Assembly: GCA_002423395.1 (NCBI GenBank)
Contig: DIVZ01000004.1
Span: 62,001 to 126,000, forward strand
Direction: 5' to 3'
Source: Eubacteriaceae bacterium UBA6119
GTDB lineage: Bacteria > Bacillota > Clostridia > Eubacteriales > UBA1433
DNA length: 64,000 bases
Positions 9,085 through 18,384 of this stretch are shown in pieces. The stretch's first letter is position 1. Every line of letters begins with the position of its first letter. The notes below the pieces were generated by a model. It was not told where the DNA came from and did no database searches. It saw nothing but the letters and a program-made list of their open reading frames with translations. The position numbers and the translations under genes were made by a program.

Positions 9085-9183
9085 TTTCGTATATATAGAC
9101 GTTATAGATAATTAAAATATACTAATAAAATATAATGTATTATAAATAATTTTCAAATAAAAATGTAATAAAAGGAGGTCTGT

Positions 9184-9453
9184 ATGGTAAGAAATGCAAT
9201 CAAACTTAACCCTAAAGATAATGTCGCTATGTGCATAGCGGAATTAAAGAAAGGCGATATGGTGGTTTTAGATCAGAATATAACTTTTGAGGCGATGACA
9301 GACATACCCTTTGCGCATAAAGTGAGCCTTCATGATATTAATACGGATGAAGATGTAATAAAATACGGATATTCAATTGGAAAAGCAATTTGCGACATTA
9401 AAAAAGGTCAGCATCTGCACGTACATAACATCAAAGGAGGTAAACGACTATGA
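9184..9453 (+). CDS. SAF-domain small subunit of UxaA/SuyAB-type lyase
   Basis: The 89-residue protein is a lone SAF domain, the N-terminal module of altronate/galactarate dehydratases. As a separate chain it matches the small subunit of split enzymes such as sulfolactate sulfo-lyase (SuyA) or two-subunit sugar-acid dehydratases. Visible: a beta-rich start (RNAIKLNPKDNVAMCIAELKKG), then IPFAHKVSLHDI and the ending GQHLHVHNIKG, typical of the family. It has a strong AAAGGAGG site, and its stop overlaps the next start as ATGA, which favours 1:1 subunit production. The substrate cannot be read from this subunit. Confidence 0.85.
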   Translation: MVRNAIKLNPKDNVAMCIAELKKGDMVVLDQNITFEAMTDIPFAHKVSLHDINTDEDVIKYGYSIGKAICDIKKGQHLHVHNIKGGKRL

Positions 9454-10610
9454 CAAAATTATACGGCTATAAGCGTTCAGACGGCAGATACGGCATAAGA
9501 AACCATGTTGTAGTCTTACCGTCTGTAGGCTGCTGCAACGGCGTCATACATAAAATTAAAGAAAAAGTTCCCGGCATTGTAACATTAATGCATTCTTACG
9601 GCTGCGGGAGAGGACCTGCAGATACTGAACTTCACCATAAAACATTTTTAAATGTTGTAACGCACCCCAATGTATATGCGGTTTTAGTCATCGCTCTAGG
9701 CTGCGAAATAATGGATACAGATAAACTGGCAGAAGATATAAAAGCGACAGGTAAACCTATGCAATATTTAAATGTTCAAAAGACAAGCGGCACATATAAA
9801 ACAGTAGATGCCGCAGTGCCTATACTTGAAAAATTCTTAAGCGAAGCTAATACACTAAAAAAAGTAGAGTTTGATATGTCTCATCTTACAATCGGTCTTC
9901 AGTGCGGAGGAAGCGACGCGTTTTCGGGCAGTACGGCAAACAGCTCGGTCGGCATTGCTTGTGATAAAGTAATAGATGAAGGCGGAACAGTAATTATCAC
10001 AGAAACCACGGAATTGATAGGAACGCTTGATATTTTAAAATCACGCGCAAAAGATGAGCAGGTATCACAGGATTTAACGAGAATAATTGAGACCAGATAT
10101 GAGCTTGTGGAAAAATGCATGGGCGACCAGGCGGATTTCGTAATAGCGCCGGGAAATATGGCTGGAGGCATGACAACAATACAGGAAAAAAGCCTTGGGT
10201 GCGTATGCAAAGGCGGTCACAGCCCGATTAATCAGGTTGTAGATAACGGCACAATCCCGACGCAGAAAGGTCTTATTGTAATGGACGCTACAGGATATGA
10301 CCCCGAATCAACAACGGCCGTAGTAGCCGGAGGCTCTCAGATAGTGTTGTTCACTACCGGAAGAGGCAATCCGCTCGGTTTTCCGACAGTGCCCGTAATA
10401 AAAATTGCCTCCACGACAAAGCTGTATAAAGCCATGGAAGATGATATAGACATAAATGCAGGTAAAATTATTGAAGGACTTTCAATTGAACAAATGGGGC
10501 AGGAAATTTTTGATGAAATCATAAATGTCGCTAACGGCAAAAAAACTAAACCTGAGCAAAACGATACAATTGGAGTTTTCAGCATATACTGTTCAACTCC
10601 GTCATTATAA
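9450..10610 (+). CDS. UxaA/SuyB-family lyase large subunit
   Basis: Catalytic subunit of the altronate/galactarate dehydratase superfamily; members remove water (sugar acids) or sulfite (sulfolactate) with an Fe-dependent site. At 386 residues it is the C-terminal part of the usual fused enzymes. Family blocks are clear: YKRSDGRYGIRNHVVVLPSVGC at 4-25, LMHSYGCGRG near 49, IGLQCGGSDAFSGSTANSSVG near 149, CVCKGGHSP near 250, and FTTGRGNPLGFPTVPVIKI near 309. Conserved cysteines and histidines lie in these blocks. The nearby Ldh2-type dehydrogenase and anion carriers suggest a hydroxy-acid substrate; sulfolactate and a sugar acid are both open. Confidence 0.85.
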   Translation: MTKLYGYKRSDGRYGIRNHVVVLPSVGCCNGVIHKIKEKVPGIVTLMHSYGCGRGPADTELHHKTFLNVVTHPNVYAVLVIALGCEIMDTDKLAEDIKATGKPMQYLNVQKTSGTYKTVDAAVPILEKFLSEANTLKKVEFDMSHLTIGLQCGGSDAFSGSTANSSVGIACDKVIDEGGTVIITETTELIGTLDILKSRAKDEQVSQDLTRIIETRYELVEKCMGDQADFVIAPGNMAGGMTTIQEKSLGCVCKGGHSPINQVVDNGTIPTQKGLIVMDATGYDPESTTAVVAGGSQIVLFTTGRGNPLGFPTVPVIKIASTTKLYKAMEDDIDINAGKIIEGLSIEQMGQEIFDEIINVANGKKTKPEQNDTIGVFSIYCSTPSL

Positions 10611-10657
10611 AAATTTAAAATTATGCTATATCTGATACATAAAATTTGGGAGGATAT

Positions 10658-11575
10658 ATGAATTATTCGCAGTATTTCTTTAAATCTTCAAACAATCAGG
10701 ACATTTCAGCACATATTTGGGAACCTGAGGGTGAAATAAAAGCAATTATGTTAATCTGCCATGGAATGGCTGAATATATAAGGAGATATGATAGGTTTGC
10801 GGAATTTTTAGCTGACAGAAAAATCTTATCATGCGGCATAGATTACCCCGGTCATGGCGACTCTGCTAATGGATGCCTTGGATTTTTTTCAGATAAAGAC
10901 GGCGTTAAGTATGTTACAGAATGCATACTTAAATTAAAGCAAGATATTAATCATAAGTATCCGGGGGTTCCCGTAATTCTGTTCGGTCACTCCTTGGGTT
11001 CTTTCTTTGCACGATATATTGCTTCAAACTACCCGCAAGGAATAGACTGTTTTATTTTCTGCGGTACACAAGGCCCATTAAGCATTGTTAAGATAGCAAA
11101 ATTACTAGCTAAAATTGGCGTTAAATTTAAAGGCGCAAAACATCCTAACGTATTTATAGATAATTTGATGAACGATATGCACAACAAGCCTTTTAAACCT
11201 TTAAGAACAAATTTTGACTGGCTTAACAGAGACGAAGTTTCTGTCGATAAATATGTGGCAGATGATAAATGCGGTTTTGTTTTTACTTCCTCTGCTTTTT
11301 ACGATATGTTTGAAATCTTAGATTATATAAACGCAAAAAAATGGTATGAAATGCTTGATAAAAATAAGCCTTATCTTTTAATCTCGGGATCTGCCTGCGC
11401 GGTAGGAGATTTCGGCAAAGGTGTTACTGCAGTATATGATTCTATGAAAGAAGCAGATATTTCAGACATTACATTAAAACTTTATGAAAATGCCAGACAC
11501 GAAATAATAAATGAGATAAATTACAACGAGGTTTATGAAGATATAATAAATTTCATTAATAATAAAATAAATTAA
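10658..11575 (+). CDS. Alpha/beta hydrolase, monoacylglycerol-lipase-like (S33)
   Basis: Cytosolic serine hydrolase of the Hydrolase_4/lysophospholipase group. Visible: the oxyanion-side motif ICHGMAEYIRRYDRFAEFL, the nucleophile elbow LFGHSLGSFFARY, a likely acid in the LLISGSAC region, and the catalytic histidine in ENARHEIINEIN near the end. Residues 58-64 (DYPGHGDS) are also typical. The ATG at 10658 follows GGGAGGATAT; an in-frame TTG at 10646 lies at the edge of the ribosome site. It lies between the lyase and glycerol kinase genes, so a glycerol ester is an attractive substrate, but this is inference. Confidence 0.85.
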   Translation: MNYSQYFFKSSNNQDISAHIWEPEGEIKAIMLICHGMAEYIRRYDRFAEFLADRKILSCGIDYPGHGDSANGCLGFFSDKDGVKYVTECILKLKQDINHKYPGVPVILFGHSLGSFFARYIASNYPQGIDCFIFCGTQGPLSIVKIAKLLAKIGVKFKGAKHPNVFIDNLMNDMHNKPFKPLRTNFDWLNRDEVSVDKYVADDKCGFVFTSSAFYDMFEILDYINAKKWYEMLDKNKPYLLISGSACAVGDFGKGVTAVYDSMKEADISDITLKLYENARHEIINEINYNEVYEDIINFINNKIN

Positions 11576-11587
11576 GGAAAGTAACCG

Positions 11588-13069
11588 ATGGAAAAGAAAT
11601 ATGTTGTAGCCTTAGATCAGGGGACAACTTCGTGCAGAGCAATTTTATTCGATAAAAGTTACAGGCTTATTGGCATGTGCGCAAAAGAATTTAAACAGAT
11701 ATATCCGCATCCGGGCTATGTCGAGCAAGATGCTATGGAAATATTTATTAAACAGGAATATGTGCTTAATCAGCTATTGATTGATTATAATGTCAATGCA
11801 GCTGAAGTTGCGGCAGTAGGTATCACAAACCAGCGCGAGACAACTGTTGTATGGGATAGAGAAACAGGCATCCCCATTTATAATGCTATTGTGTGGCAAT
11901 GCAGACGCACAGCCGATATATGTGAAGACTTGAAAAACTCCATGTACAATGATTATATACACAATAACACAGGTCTTGTAATAGACGCGTATTTTTCAGC
12001 TACTAAAATTAAATGGATACTGGATAATGTAGACGGTGCAAGAGAAAAAGCGAAAAGCGGAGACTTGCTTTTCGGTACAATCGACACATGGCTTTTATAT
12101 AAATTCACAAACGGAAGCGTATTTGCAACGGATCATACAAACGCCAGCAGAACAATGCTTTACAATATCAAAACTCTTGCTTGGGATGATGTTATATTAA
12201 AAGCTCTCGATATACCCAAAAATATGCTTGCCGAAGTTAAAAACTCAAGTGAATATTATGGAGATATTATAATTAATTGTACGGCAGTTCCTATATGCGC
12301 ATGCTGCGGTGACCAGCAGTCCGCTCTTTTCGGCCAGTCGTGCTTTTGCCAGGGAAGCGCAAAGAATACATACGGAACTGGATGTTTTATGCTTGCAAAT
12401 ATAGGAAGTCAAATGCTTTTAAGCTCCAACGGCATGCTTACAACCATTGCCGCTAGCATAAATAACGAAATTTCTTACGCTATTGAAGGAAGCGTTTTCG
12501 TGGGAGGCGCAGTCATTCAGTGGCTGCGAGATGAACTTGGGCTTATAAAGACATCTAAAGAATCAGCAGATTTAGCTTTAAAAGCCGAATCAAACGGCGG
12601 AGTATATATTGTTCCCGCTTTTGCGGGGCTCGGAGCACCATATTGGGACATGTACGCAAGAGGTGTTATAAGCGGGCTTACACGCGGAGCCAATAAGAAT
12701 CATGTAGTAAGAGCCGCTCTTGAGTCAATTGCATATCAGACAAATGATATTTTAAATGCAATATCAAAAGATACAAATATACCGATAAACGAATTAAAGG
12801 TTGACGGAGGCGCCAGCGAAAACGACTTTTTAATGCAGCATCAAGCCGACATATCGCAAATACCGATAACAAGACCGGAGGTAATTGAAACAACGGCTTT
12901 AGGCGCGGCTTGTCTTGCCGGTATTGCCTGCGGATTTTATTCATCAAAAGAAGATATCAGGCAAAATATCAAAATACAAAAAATATTTTATCCTAAAATG
13001 AGCAGGCAGCAAGCAGATAAACTCTTATCCGAATGGCAATACGCCGTAAGAAAAGCTTTATTAAACTAA
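11588..13069 (+). CDS. glpK: Glycerol kinase
   Basis: FGGY-family kinase making sn-glycerol-3-phosphate with ATP. The 493-residue length is standard. Diagnostic blocks are present: YVVALDQGTTSCRAILFD at 5-22, YPHPGYVEQDAMEI near 39, GITNQRETTVVWDRETG near 79, IVWQCRRT near 101, FGTIDTWL near 159, TDHTNASRTMLYNI near 181, and the C-terminal ELKVDGGASENDFLMQ. It starts 12 bp after the hydrolase stop, so it is the last gene of the plus-strand operon. No GlpF or GlpO/GlpA is adjacent, which is unusual for a dedicated glycerol operon. Its stop overlaps the converging SLC13 gene by 4 bp. Confidence 0.93.
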   Translation: MEKKYVVALDQGTTSCRAILFDKSYRLIGMCAKEFKQIYPHPGYVEQDAMEIFIKQEYVLNQLLIDYNVNAAEVAAVGITNQRETTVVWDRETGIPIYNAIVWQCRRTADICEDLKNSMYNDYIHNNTGLVIDAYFSATKIKWILDNVDGAREKAKSGDLLFGTIDTWLLYKFTNGSVFATDHTNASRTMLYNIKTLAWDDVILKALDIPKNMLAEVKNSSEYYGDIIINCTAVPICACCGDQQSALFGQSCFCQGSAKNTYGTGCFMLANIGSQMLLSSNGMLTTIAASINNEISYAIEGSVFVGGAVIQWLRDELGLIKTSKESADLALKAESNGGVYIVPAFAGLGAPYWDMYARGVISGLTRGANKNHVVRAALESIAYQTNDILNAISKDTNIPINELKVDGGASENDFLMQHQADISQIPITRPEVIETTALGAACLAGIACGFYSSKEDIRQNIKIQKIFYPKMSRQQADKLLSEWQYAVRKALLN

Positions 13070-14475
13070 AACATCCCTATTGATATCCAGTAAGGAATTG
13101 CAGCAAGCATTGATATCATACACGCAATAAAATATACGCACCCGTAAATTGAAAAGTGATTTTTCATCCATCCGTTATTTTCAAAATTGGACTCGGCTAC
13201 TAAAGCGAACATGTTTTGATAGCTTAAAAAACATGCGTTTATGGCTATAGTGAAAAGCGGTATCCACACGAGCGGGTTAATGCCGTATGAAGCTGACAGC
13301 TGAGGAATTACCGACATAAGCACCGCCATTGTGGGTATAAAAGAAGCGATATCAATAAACCTTAATAAGAACATTGCTATAAGCGTAGCGTATATAAACA
13401 GCCACGGGTTAACGCATACCGGAGATATAGCTTTTAGCAAAATAGACGATAACCAGACTGCGACTCCCGACTGCGTAAAAATTGCCGAGAGCCCCATTGC
13501 CGTTCCGATAAATATTACTAAATCCCAGCTTATGCCGCCGCTGACGTCGCCTGTCTTAACTACTCCGAATGCGGTAAGTAAAAACAATGCTACAAGGCAT
13601 GTGGCTGCATCCGGTATATGATGAAGGGAATTTGTTACAAACATTATAAAACTTAATGTAAGAATTAAAGCCGTCATTTTTTCGGCTCTGCTTGGAGAAC
13701 CTAATTTTTTGTATTCTTCTACAAATAATTCTTTTGCCAATTTAAGCGGTTTTGATGGTTTTATTGCAAAATATCCTAAAATAAGTGTAAGAAAACTTAT
13801 TAATACTGCAGGCAATAACGAGACTTTAAGCCACTCGTTAAATGTAATTGCGCCTAGCTGCGGCACGGAAGTATATAAACCATTTATGACAGGTCCGTTA
13901 AGTGAACCTGTTATCCAGCCTGTACCCGGTATTATTGCCATTGCAAAAGCTGATAATAAAACTAACGATCTTTCTTTTGATCCTTTTTCCAGATTTAAAA
14001 TATCAACGCAGTTCAAAGCAATCGGTGTTATTATTACTACTCTTACGTTAATAGAAGGAGTAAGCGCCGACAGCGCAATCCCTATTAGCGCCCACATTAA
14101 CAAAAGCCTTCCATACGAAAGCTTAGTTACTTTCATGCCAAAATATGCCATGCGTTTTCCAAGCCCTGTTTTCGCTAATGCAAAACCGAAAAATAAGGCA
14201 GGTATCAGCGTCCATACGGCGCTTGTTGAAAAACCCGAAAACACTTCTTTTGCGGGAATGCCCGAAGCCAGCGTACACGCCATAAAAAACGCTCCGCTTA
14301 TCGATAGCGGAATGCCAAGTGGTCTGAAAATCCACAAACCGATTGTAACTATCAGCATTGATATTACATAATGTCCTTTATCGCTTAGCTCCGGTAAAAA
14401 CGGTTTTGTAAATAAGACAGTTATGCCGATTATTAAAAATACTGCTGCGCCTATTATGCTTGCTTTTTTATTCAT
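13066..14475 (-). CDS. SLC13/DASS-family anion transporter
   Basis: Inner-membrane carrier of the divalent-anion:sodium symporter family, which moves dicarboxylates, tricarboxylates or sulfonated/sulfate anions. It has about 11-12 hydrophobic segments over 469 residues. The two repeated hairpin/Ser-Asn-Thr regions are recognisable (LTPSINVRVVIITPIALNCVDI near 132 and DIASFIPTMAVLMSVIPQL near 366). It converges on glpK and is a single-gene unit with GAAGGA before the ATG. Location between the lyase operon and the dehydrogenase operon suggests it imports the acid degraded there. Specificity is not readable. Confidence 0.85.
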   Translation of the reverse strand: MNKKASIIGAAVFLIIGITVLFTKPFLPELSDKGHYVISMLIVTIGLWIFRPLGIPLSISGAFFMACTLASGIPAKEVFSGFSTSAVWTLIPALFFGFALAKTGLGKRMAYFGMKVTKLSYGRLLLMWALIGIALSALTPSINVRVVIITPIALNCVDILNLEKGSKERSLVLLSAFAMAIIPGTGWITGSLNGPVINGLYTSVPQLGAITFNEWLKVSLLPAVLISFLTLILGYFAIKPSKPLKLAKELFVEEYKKLGSPSRAEKMTALILTLSFIMFVTNSLHHIPDAATCLVALFLLTAFGVVKTGDVSGGISWDLVIFIGTAMGLSAIFTQSGVAVWLSSILLKAISPVCVNPWLFIYATLIAMFLLRFIDIASFIPTMAVLMSVIPQLSASYGINPLVWIPLFTIAINACFLSYQNMFALVAESNFENNGWMKNHFSIYGCVYFIACMISMLAAIPYWISIGMF

Positions 14476-14583
14476 AAAATTCCTTCAAAACAATATTATA
14501 AATAGCGTATATTTTGCATATTATAACATTATTCATCATCAGATTACTATCCAAATTTTATATAATACATCAAAATAATTAAA

Positions 14584-14609
14584 AGTCCCAAGCAATATTG
14601 CTTGGGACT
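14584..14609 (-). terminator. Terminator of the dehydrogenase-symporter operon
   Basis: A perfect 26-bp palindrome (arms AGTCCCAAGCAAT / ATTGCTTGGGACT), followed on the minus strand by TTTTAATTATTTT. It lies just past the symporter stop. Confidence 0.85.
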
Positions 14610-14651
14610 GGTTATAGAAAAGGTATCAAGGAAATTGCTTTTTATGTAAAA

Positions 14652-16118
14652 TTAAACTGCCGCTTTTTCTTCTTTTTCAAGCTCGTCAAGTTCTTTTCCA
14701 TATAGAGCTTTAAAATTAGCGGGTCTCTTATCAAATATTGCAGTTAATATTACCATAGCTATAGAAACTAAGCATGTGCCGAATACTGCCTGACCTGCAA
14801 TAACTATCTGCGGGAAGAACAAGCTGCATACGCCAAACACGCCGCCGACTAACATAACGACAATACCTGTGCTCTTTTTGCATATTTTTGGAACTGCAAA
14901 TGTAAAAAACATCAATACAGCAATAGGCGTCCACAGTGTTAAGAGCTTCATTAATGTATCGATAATGCCTTTCATGTTAATTGCAAAGAAGTATCCGAGA
15001 ACAATAATAACCAACATCATTATCCTGGACGTCCATATCTGAGCTTTTTCACTCATTTTTGGTGCAAAATATTTAACCATAATATCTTTTGTGAACATTG
15101 TGCTTTGACCAACTGCAATTCCTGTTGCCGTCGATACGTCAGCTGCCCAAAGACCTGCGAGTGTAAAGCCCGCTATCCATGGGTTAATTTGAGTAATAAC
15201 AGCTGGCAGAGCCAGTTTCGCGCTTGCAAGACCGGGCACTTGAGAAGCTGCCACAATACCAAGCAGCGCTGCTACAAAGCCCATCGGAAGCATTATTAAT
15301 GCAGCAAGTATAAATCCTTTGCGCGCATTTTTGCTGTCTTTAGACGCTATAGCTGTCTGCATACAAGTTTGGATTGCAAAAGCAAGTACTGTCATTGAAC
15401 ATATTTGACCAAGAACTTTAGGCCAGCCATATCCGCTTATTGGGTTAAACCAGTGAGAACCATCCCCTGACTTGCCGACCGGAAGAGCTGCTGTAATAAC
15501 ATCCATGCCGCCAAAATGTTTGATAACTACTATAACTCCAATAATTAATCCAAGTACAATAACTATAATGTTTACAACGTTCGAAAGAGCCGCTGACCAG
15601 AGCCCGCCGATAATAGCAACCGCTCCGAATATTACAGCGGATGCCAGCATGCCGGTCGACAGCGTGAAAATATCGGGAAGCAGCGAGGATAGAATTGCAC
15701 CCCCTGCAACCATCTGCATCGCGAAAATCGCGAATCCTACAAACATCTGCGCAAGCATAACAATAAATCCTGTCGCTTTGCCAAATCCCAAATCCAAAGC
15801 TTCAATTACAGTTACGGCTTTGCTCATTCTTAAGCGTCTGGTTGCCGCAACCCCGAATAATATAGCTCCAATCGCCCAAGCTACTAAGTATTGACCTGCT
15901 GCCATGCCTGATGTATACGCGTTTTCAGCAACACCAACGGTCGAAACGCCGCCGATGCCGAGTCCTGCTATAACAACGCCTATCAGAATCCAGTTTAAAT
16001 TCTTGCCTGCAAGCAAGAAGTTTTCTGTGTCTTGCTTTTTCATCATTCTTGTAGAAATAAACGAAACTGCAAGCATTAATAACATATAAAAAATAATTAT
16101 GCCTAAAGTAATGCTCAT
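14652..16118 (-). CDS. Sodium:solute symporter (SSS family)
   Basis: Twelve-to-thirteen-segment membrane carrier of the SSS/SLC5 family, using the sodium gradient to import an organic solute. The N-terminus SITLGIIIFYMLLMLAVSF and DTENFLLAGKNLNW are typical, as is GLGIGGVSTVGVAENAYTSGMAAGQY near 54-79, the sodium-site region. The C-terminal tail is charged (KELDELEKEEK). It lies 3 bp downstream of the Ldh2-type dehydrogenase, so the two are one transcript and the dehydrogenase substrate is probably the cargo. SSS substrates range from proline and pantothenate to sugar and short-chain acids. Confidence 0.9.
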   Translation of the reverse strand: MSITLGIIIFYMLLMLAVSFISTRMMKKQDTENFLLAGKNLNWILIGVVIAGLGIGGVSTVGVAENAYTSGMAAGQYLVAWAIGAILFGVAATRRLRMSKAVTVIEALDLGFGKATGFIVMLAQMFVGFAIFAMQMVAGGAILSSLLPDIFTLSTGMLASAVIFGAVAIIGGLWSAALSNVVNIIVIVLGLIIGVIVVIKHFGGMDVITAALPVGKSGDGSHWFNPISGYGWPKVLGQICSMTVLAFAIQTCMQTAIASKDSKNARKGFILAALIMLPMGFVAALLGIVAASQVPGLASAKLALPAVITQINPWIAGFTLAGLWAADVSTATGIAVGQSTMFTKDIMVKYFAPKMSEKAQIWTSRIMMLVIIVLGYFFAINMKGIIDTLMKLLTLWTPIAVLMFFTFAVPKICKKSTGIVVMLVGGVFGVCSLFFPQIVIAGQAVFGTCLVSIAMVILTAIFDKRPANFKALYGKELDELEKEEKAAV

Positions 16119-16121
16119 AAA

Positions 16122-17222
16122 TTAAACCTCCTTTTTAATATAAAATAAATCTTCTATTGTTGCGTCTTTGTCAAGACGATTATACTTTTTCGCAAGCATA
16201 AGCAAATCTTTTGCCACGTTATAGTTGAGATTAAACCCTTCCTGCATACGTTTTTTCATATTCATGTGTTCAATCTCGCCCGGCAAAAATACTTCACTTT
16301 TACCTTTTGCGGGTTCTGTATTTTTGAGTTTAGTAGTATAGTACTCAATGTCTTTTTCTACTTCTTTTAAAGGTCTTATCTGATTGACATCAATAGCTAT
16401 AAACATATAGCCCAAGTTTTCTTTCATTCCATCGGTTTTTATCCAGCCTACATCTACACCTGTGTTTGCGCCGGGCAACACCGCCGCCATCATTTCAAGC
16501 AATACGGCAAGACAGTATCCTTTTGGTCCTCCGAACGGAAGCAATGATCCCGGTCTTGATAGTACATCCTGCGGGTCAACTGTATGTACTCCGAATTCAT
16601 CAACAGCCCAGCCCTGCGGCAATTTTTCGCCTTTTCTGTCAGCTATTTGAATTTTTCCGTACGCAACTTCACTGCAAGCCATATCAAGCATAACGTTATC
16701 TTTTCCGTCTGCCCCCTTAGGAAAAGAAATGCTTACAGGACTGTTGCCAAGCACAGTTCCTCTGCCGCCAAAAGCCGTCATAACAGGCGCAGAATTAGCA
16801 AAAGTAATGCCTATCATACCTTGTTCTGCCGCTTTTTGCGCATAATAGCCTGCAATACCGAAATGACCGCCGTTTTTAACGCTTACCATGCCTATTCCTG
16901 CTTGTTTGGCTTTTTCTATGCACTTATCCATAGCTTGCGGTGCCATTACAATACCGAGTCCGTTTTGTGCGTCCAAATAAGCTGCCGCCGCTGTTTCAGC
17001 TAAAACTTGCAGTTTTGCATTTTTATTAATCATGCCTTTTGATATCATTGTATCATAAAACTCAAGTCTGGCTACTCCGTGCGAATCGACTCCTCTTACG
17101 TCGGAAGCAAATAATACTTCGGCTCCGTGACGAGATTCTTCTTCGTTAAAACCAAATGATATAAGTGTATCAAATGCTATCTGATATAATTGCTCCACAC
17201 TTACACGAATTGGTTCATTCAT
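16122..17222 (-). CDS. Ldh2/YlbC/ComC-type NAD(P)-dependent 2-hydroxyacid dehydrogenase
   Basis: Member of the malate/L-lactate dehydrogenase family unrelated to classical MDH (includes malate, sulfolactate, ureidoglycolate and diketogulonate enzymes). It oxidises a 2-hydroxy acid to the 2-oxo acid or the reverse. At 366 residues it is normal length. Markers: FASDVRGVDSHGVARLEFY near 48 with the catalytic-region histidine, VKNGGHFGIAGYYAQKA near 120, TAFGGRGTVLGNSPVSISFP near 149, and PFGGPKGYCLAVLLEMMAA near 227. It is first in an operon with the symporter. The divergent promoter at 17.22-17.66 kb is shared with a GntR regulator, its likely controller. The exact substrate is unknown. Confidence 0.88.
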   Translation of the reverse strand: MNEPIRVSVEQLYQIAFDTLISFGFNEEESRHGAEVLFASDVRGVDSHGVARLEFYDTMISKGMINKNAKLQVLAETAAAAYLDAQNGLGIVMAPQAMDKCIEKAKQAGIGMVSVKNGGHFGIAGYYAQKAAEQGMIGITFANSAPVMTAFGGRGTVLGNSPVSISFPKGADGKDNVMLDMACSEVAYGKIQIADRKGEKLPQGWAVDEFGVHTVDPQDVLSRPGSLLPFGGPKGYCLAVLLEMMAAVLPGANTGVDVGWIKTDGMKENLGYMFIAIDVNQIRPLKEVEKDIEYYTTKLKNTEPAKGKSEVFLPGEIEHMNMKKRMQEGFNLNYNVAKDLLMLAKKYNRLDKDATIEDLFYIKKEV

Positions 17223-17656
17223 AACTACCCACTCCTTTTAATTAAATTAAGTCAGCGCGCTTTAACTTTTATGAATTTATTATAAATAGAATTAATAAAT
17301 TGTTCGTAAACGGGGACGCAGATTAAACTGTATTCGATTACATTAAACAAATTTAATTAAAAACATAATTTTTATATTTATTTTTGTTTTAATTAGAGTA
17401 AAATTAAACTTGAAATCGGTTAAATTTTAATAAATTTAATAAAATGTTCTAAAAATTATGCAAAAAATAAGCATTTTATAATTACTGCAAAATAAAAAAT
17501 ACAAAAATAAAAACAGAAGCGTTTAACTGTTTTTATTTTAGACAAATATTTAACAAATATTTTATAGGTATTTTTTTAAATAGATATAATTGTCCTTACA
17601 ATCATAAAGAGAATTAAAATAATCGATTGTAACAAAAAGAAATGAAGGTACCTGTA
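17223..17656. promoter_or_regulatory. Divergent control region between dehydrogenase operon and gntR genes
   Basis: About 430 bp of very AT-rich DNA with no credible gene. It holds an exact 8-bp inverted repeat, TTACAATC at 17596-17603 and GATTGTAA at 17625-17632, placed 24 bp before the regulator start: a candidate GntR operator. Two tandem ACAAATATT/AACAAATATT copies lie near 17540-17565. A small hairpin (AAACAG/CTGTTT) is near 17510-17535. Confidence 0.45.
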
Positions 17657-18361
17657 ATGCATAACCCGGAAATAAACTCTTTTATTGAAAAATACCCATA
17701 CGATTCACTTTCACGTATAGTAAGCAGATACTTGAGAGAAAAAATTATAAAAATTGAATTAAAACCAGGTGAAAAGCTGAATATCTCGCAGCTCGCAACG
17801 TCAATTAATGTCAGCCGCACTACTATTAGAGAAGCTTTTACTTTCCTTTTAGAAATGTCTTTAATAGTTCAGCATTCATCATCCAAGTTCTCTGTAGCCG
17901 AGCTCAACACTTATCAAATGTTTGATATGTACACAGCAAGAGAAATAATCGAGACAAAAGCAGGAATACTTTTATGCGAAAGCATTACGGATGAACAGCT
18001 CAGGCACTTGGAATATCTGGCAATGGAATTTGATACCAGACTTAAAAGAAAAGAATACGTACTGGCAAGCGATGCAGATAAAGAATTCCACAGATTAATT
18101 GTGGAGTACTGCAATAACGCTTTTATAAAAACTATGTATAACAGCATATACAGCACAATAGAACGCTACACATCTTATACATCCGTCGCGCTTACCATAT
18201 CGGAAGGTAATCCTTTTGCAAATCAGGTTATAAATCAGCATTTGATGATAGTTCGTGCCTTGGAAACGAGAATGCCCAATAACGTTGCCACGTTAATACA
18301 ACGTCATTTGGCAGTCGGTTCAAAATTACTGTCATTTCCCGGTTTGAGTTTAAAATTATAA
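17657..18361 (+). CDS. GntR-family regulator, FCD type (paralogue 2)
   Basis: Winged-helix N-terminus (LNISQLATSINVSRTTIREAFTFLLEMSL) followed by an FCD helical sensor (TAREIIETKAGILLCE, DADKEFHRLIVEYCNN). I prefer the ATG at 17657 (MHNPEINSFIEKYPYD): GAAGG lies 8 bases before it and this start aligns residue by residue with paralogue 3 (MYSKDIQNLFDKHPFD). The upstream in-frame ATG at 17642 has no ribosome site. Divergent from the dehydrogenase-symporter operon, which it probably represses. The ligand is likely a carboxylic acid, by family. Confidence 0.9.
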   Translation: MHNPEINSFIEKYPYDSLSRIVSRYLREKIIKIELKPGEKLNISQLATSINVSRTTIREAFTFLLEMSLIVQHSSSKFSVAELNTYQMFDMYTAREIIETKAGILLCESITDEQLRHLEYLAMEFDTRLKRKEYVLASDADKEFHRLIVEYCNNAFIKTMYNSIYSTIERYTSYTSVALTISEGNPFANQVINQHLMIVRALETRMPNNVATLIQRHLAVGSKLLSFPGLSLKL

Positions 18362-18384
18362 TTATAAAATATAAGGAGTAAAAA

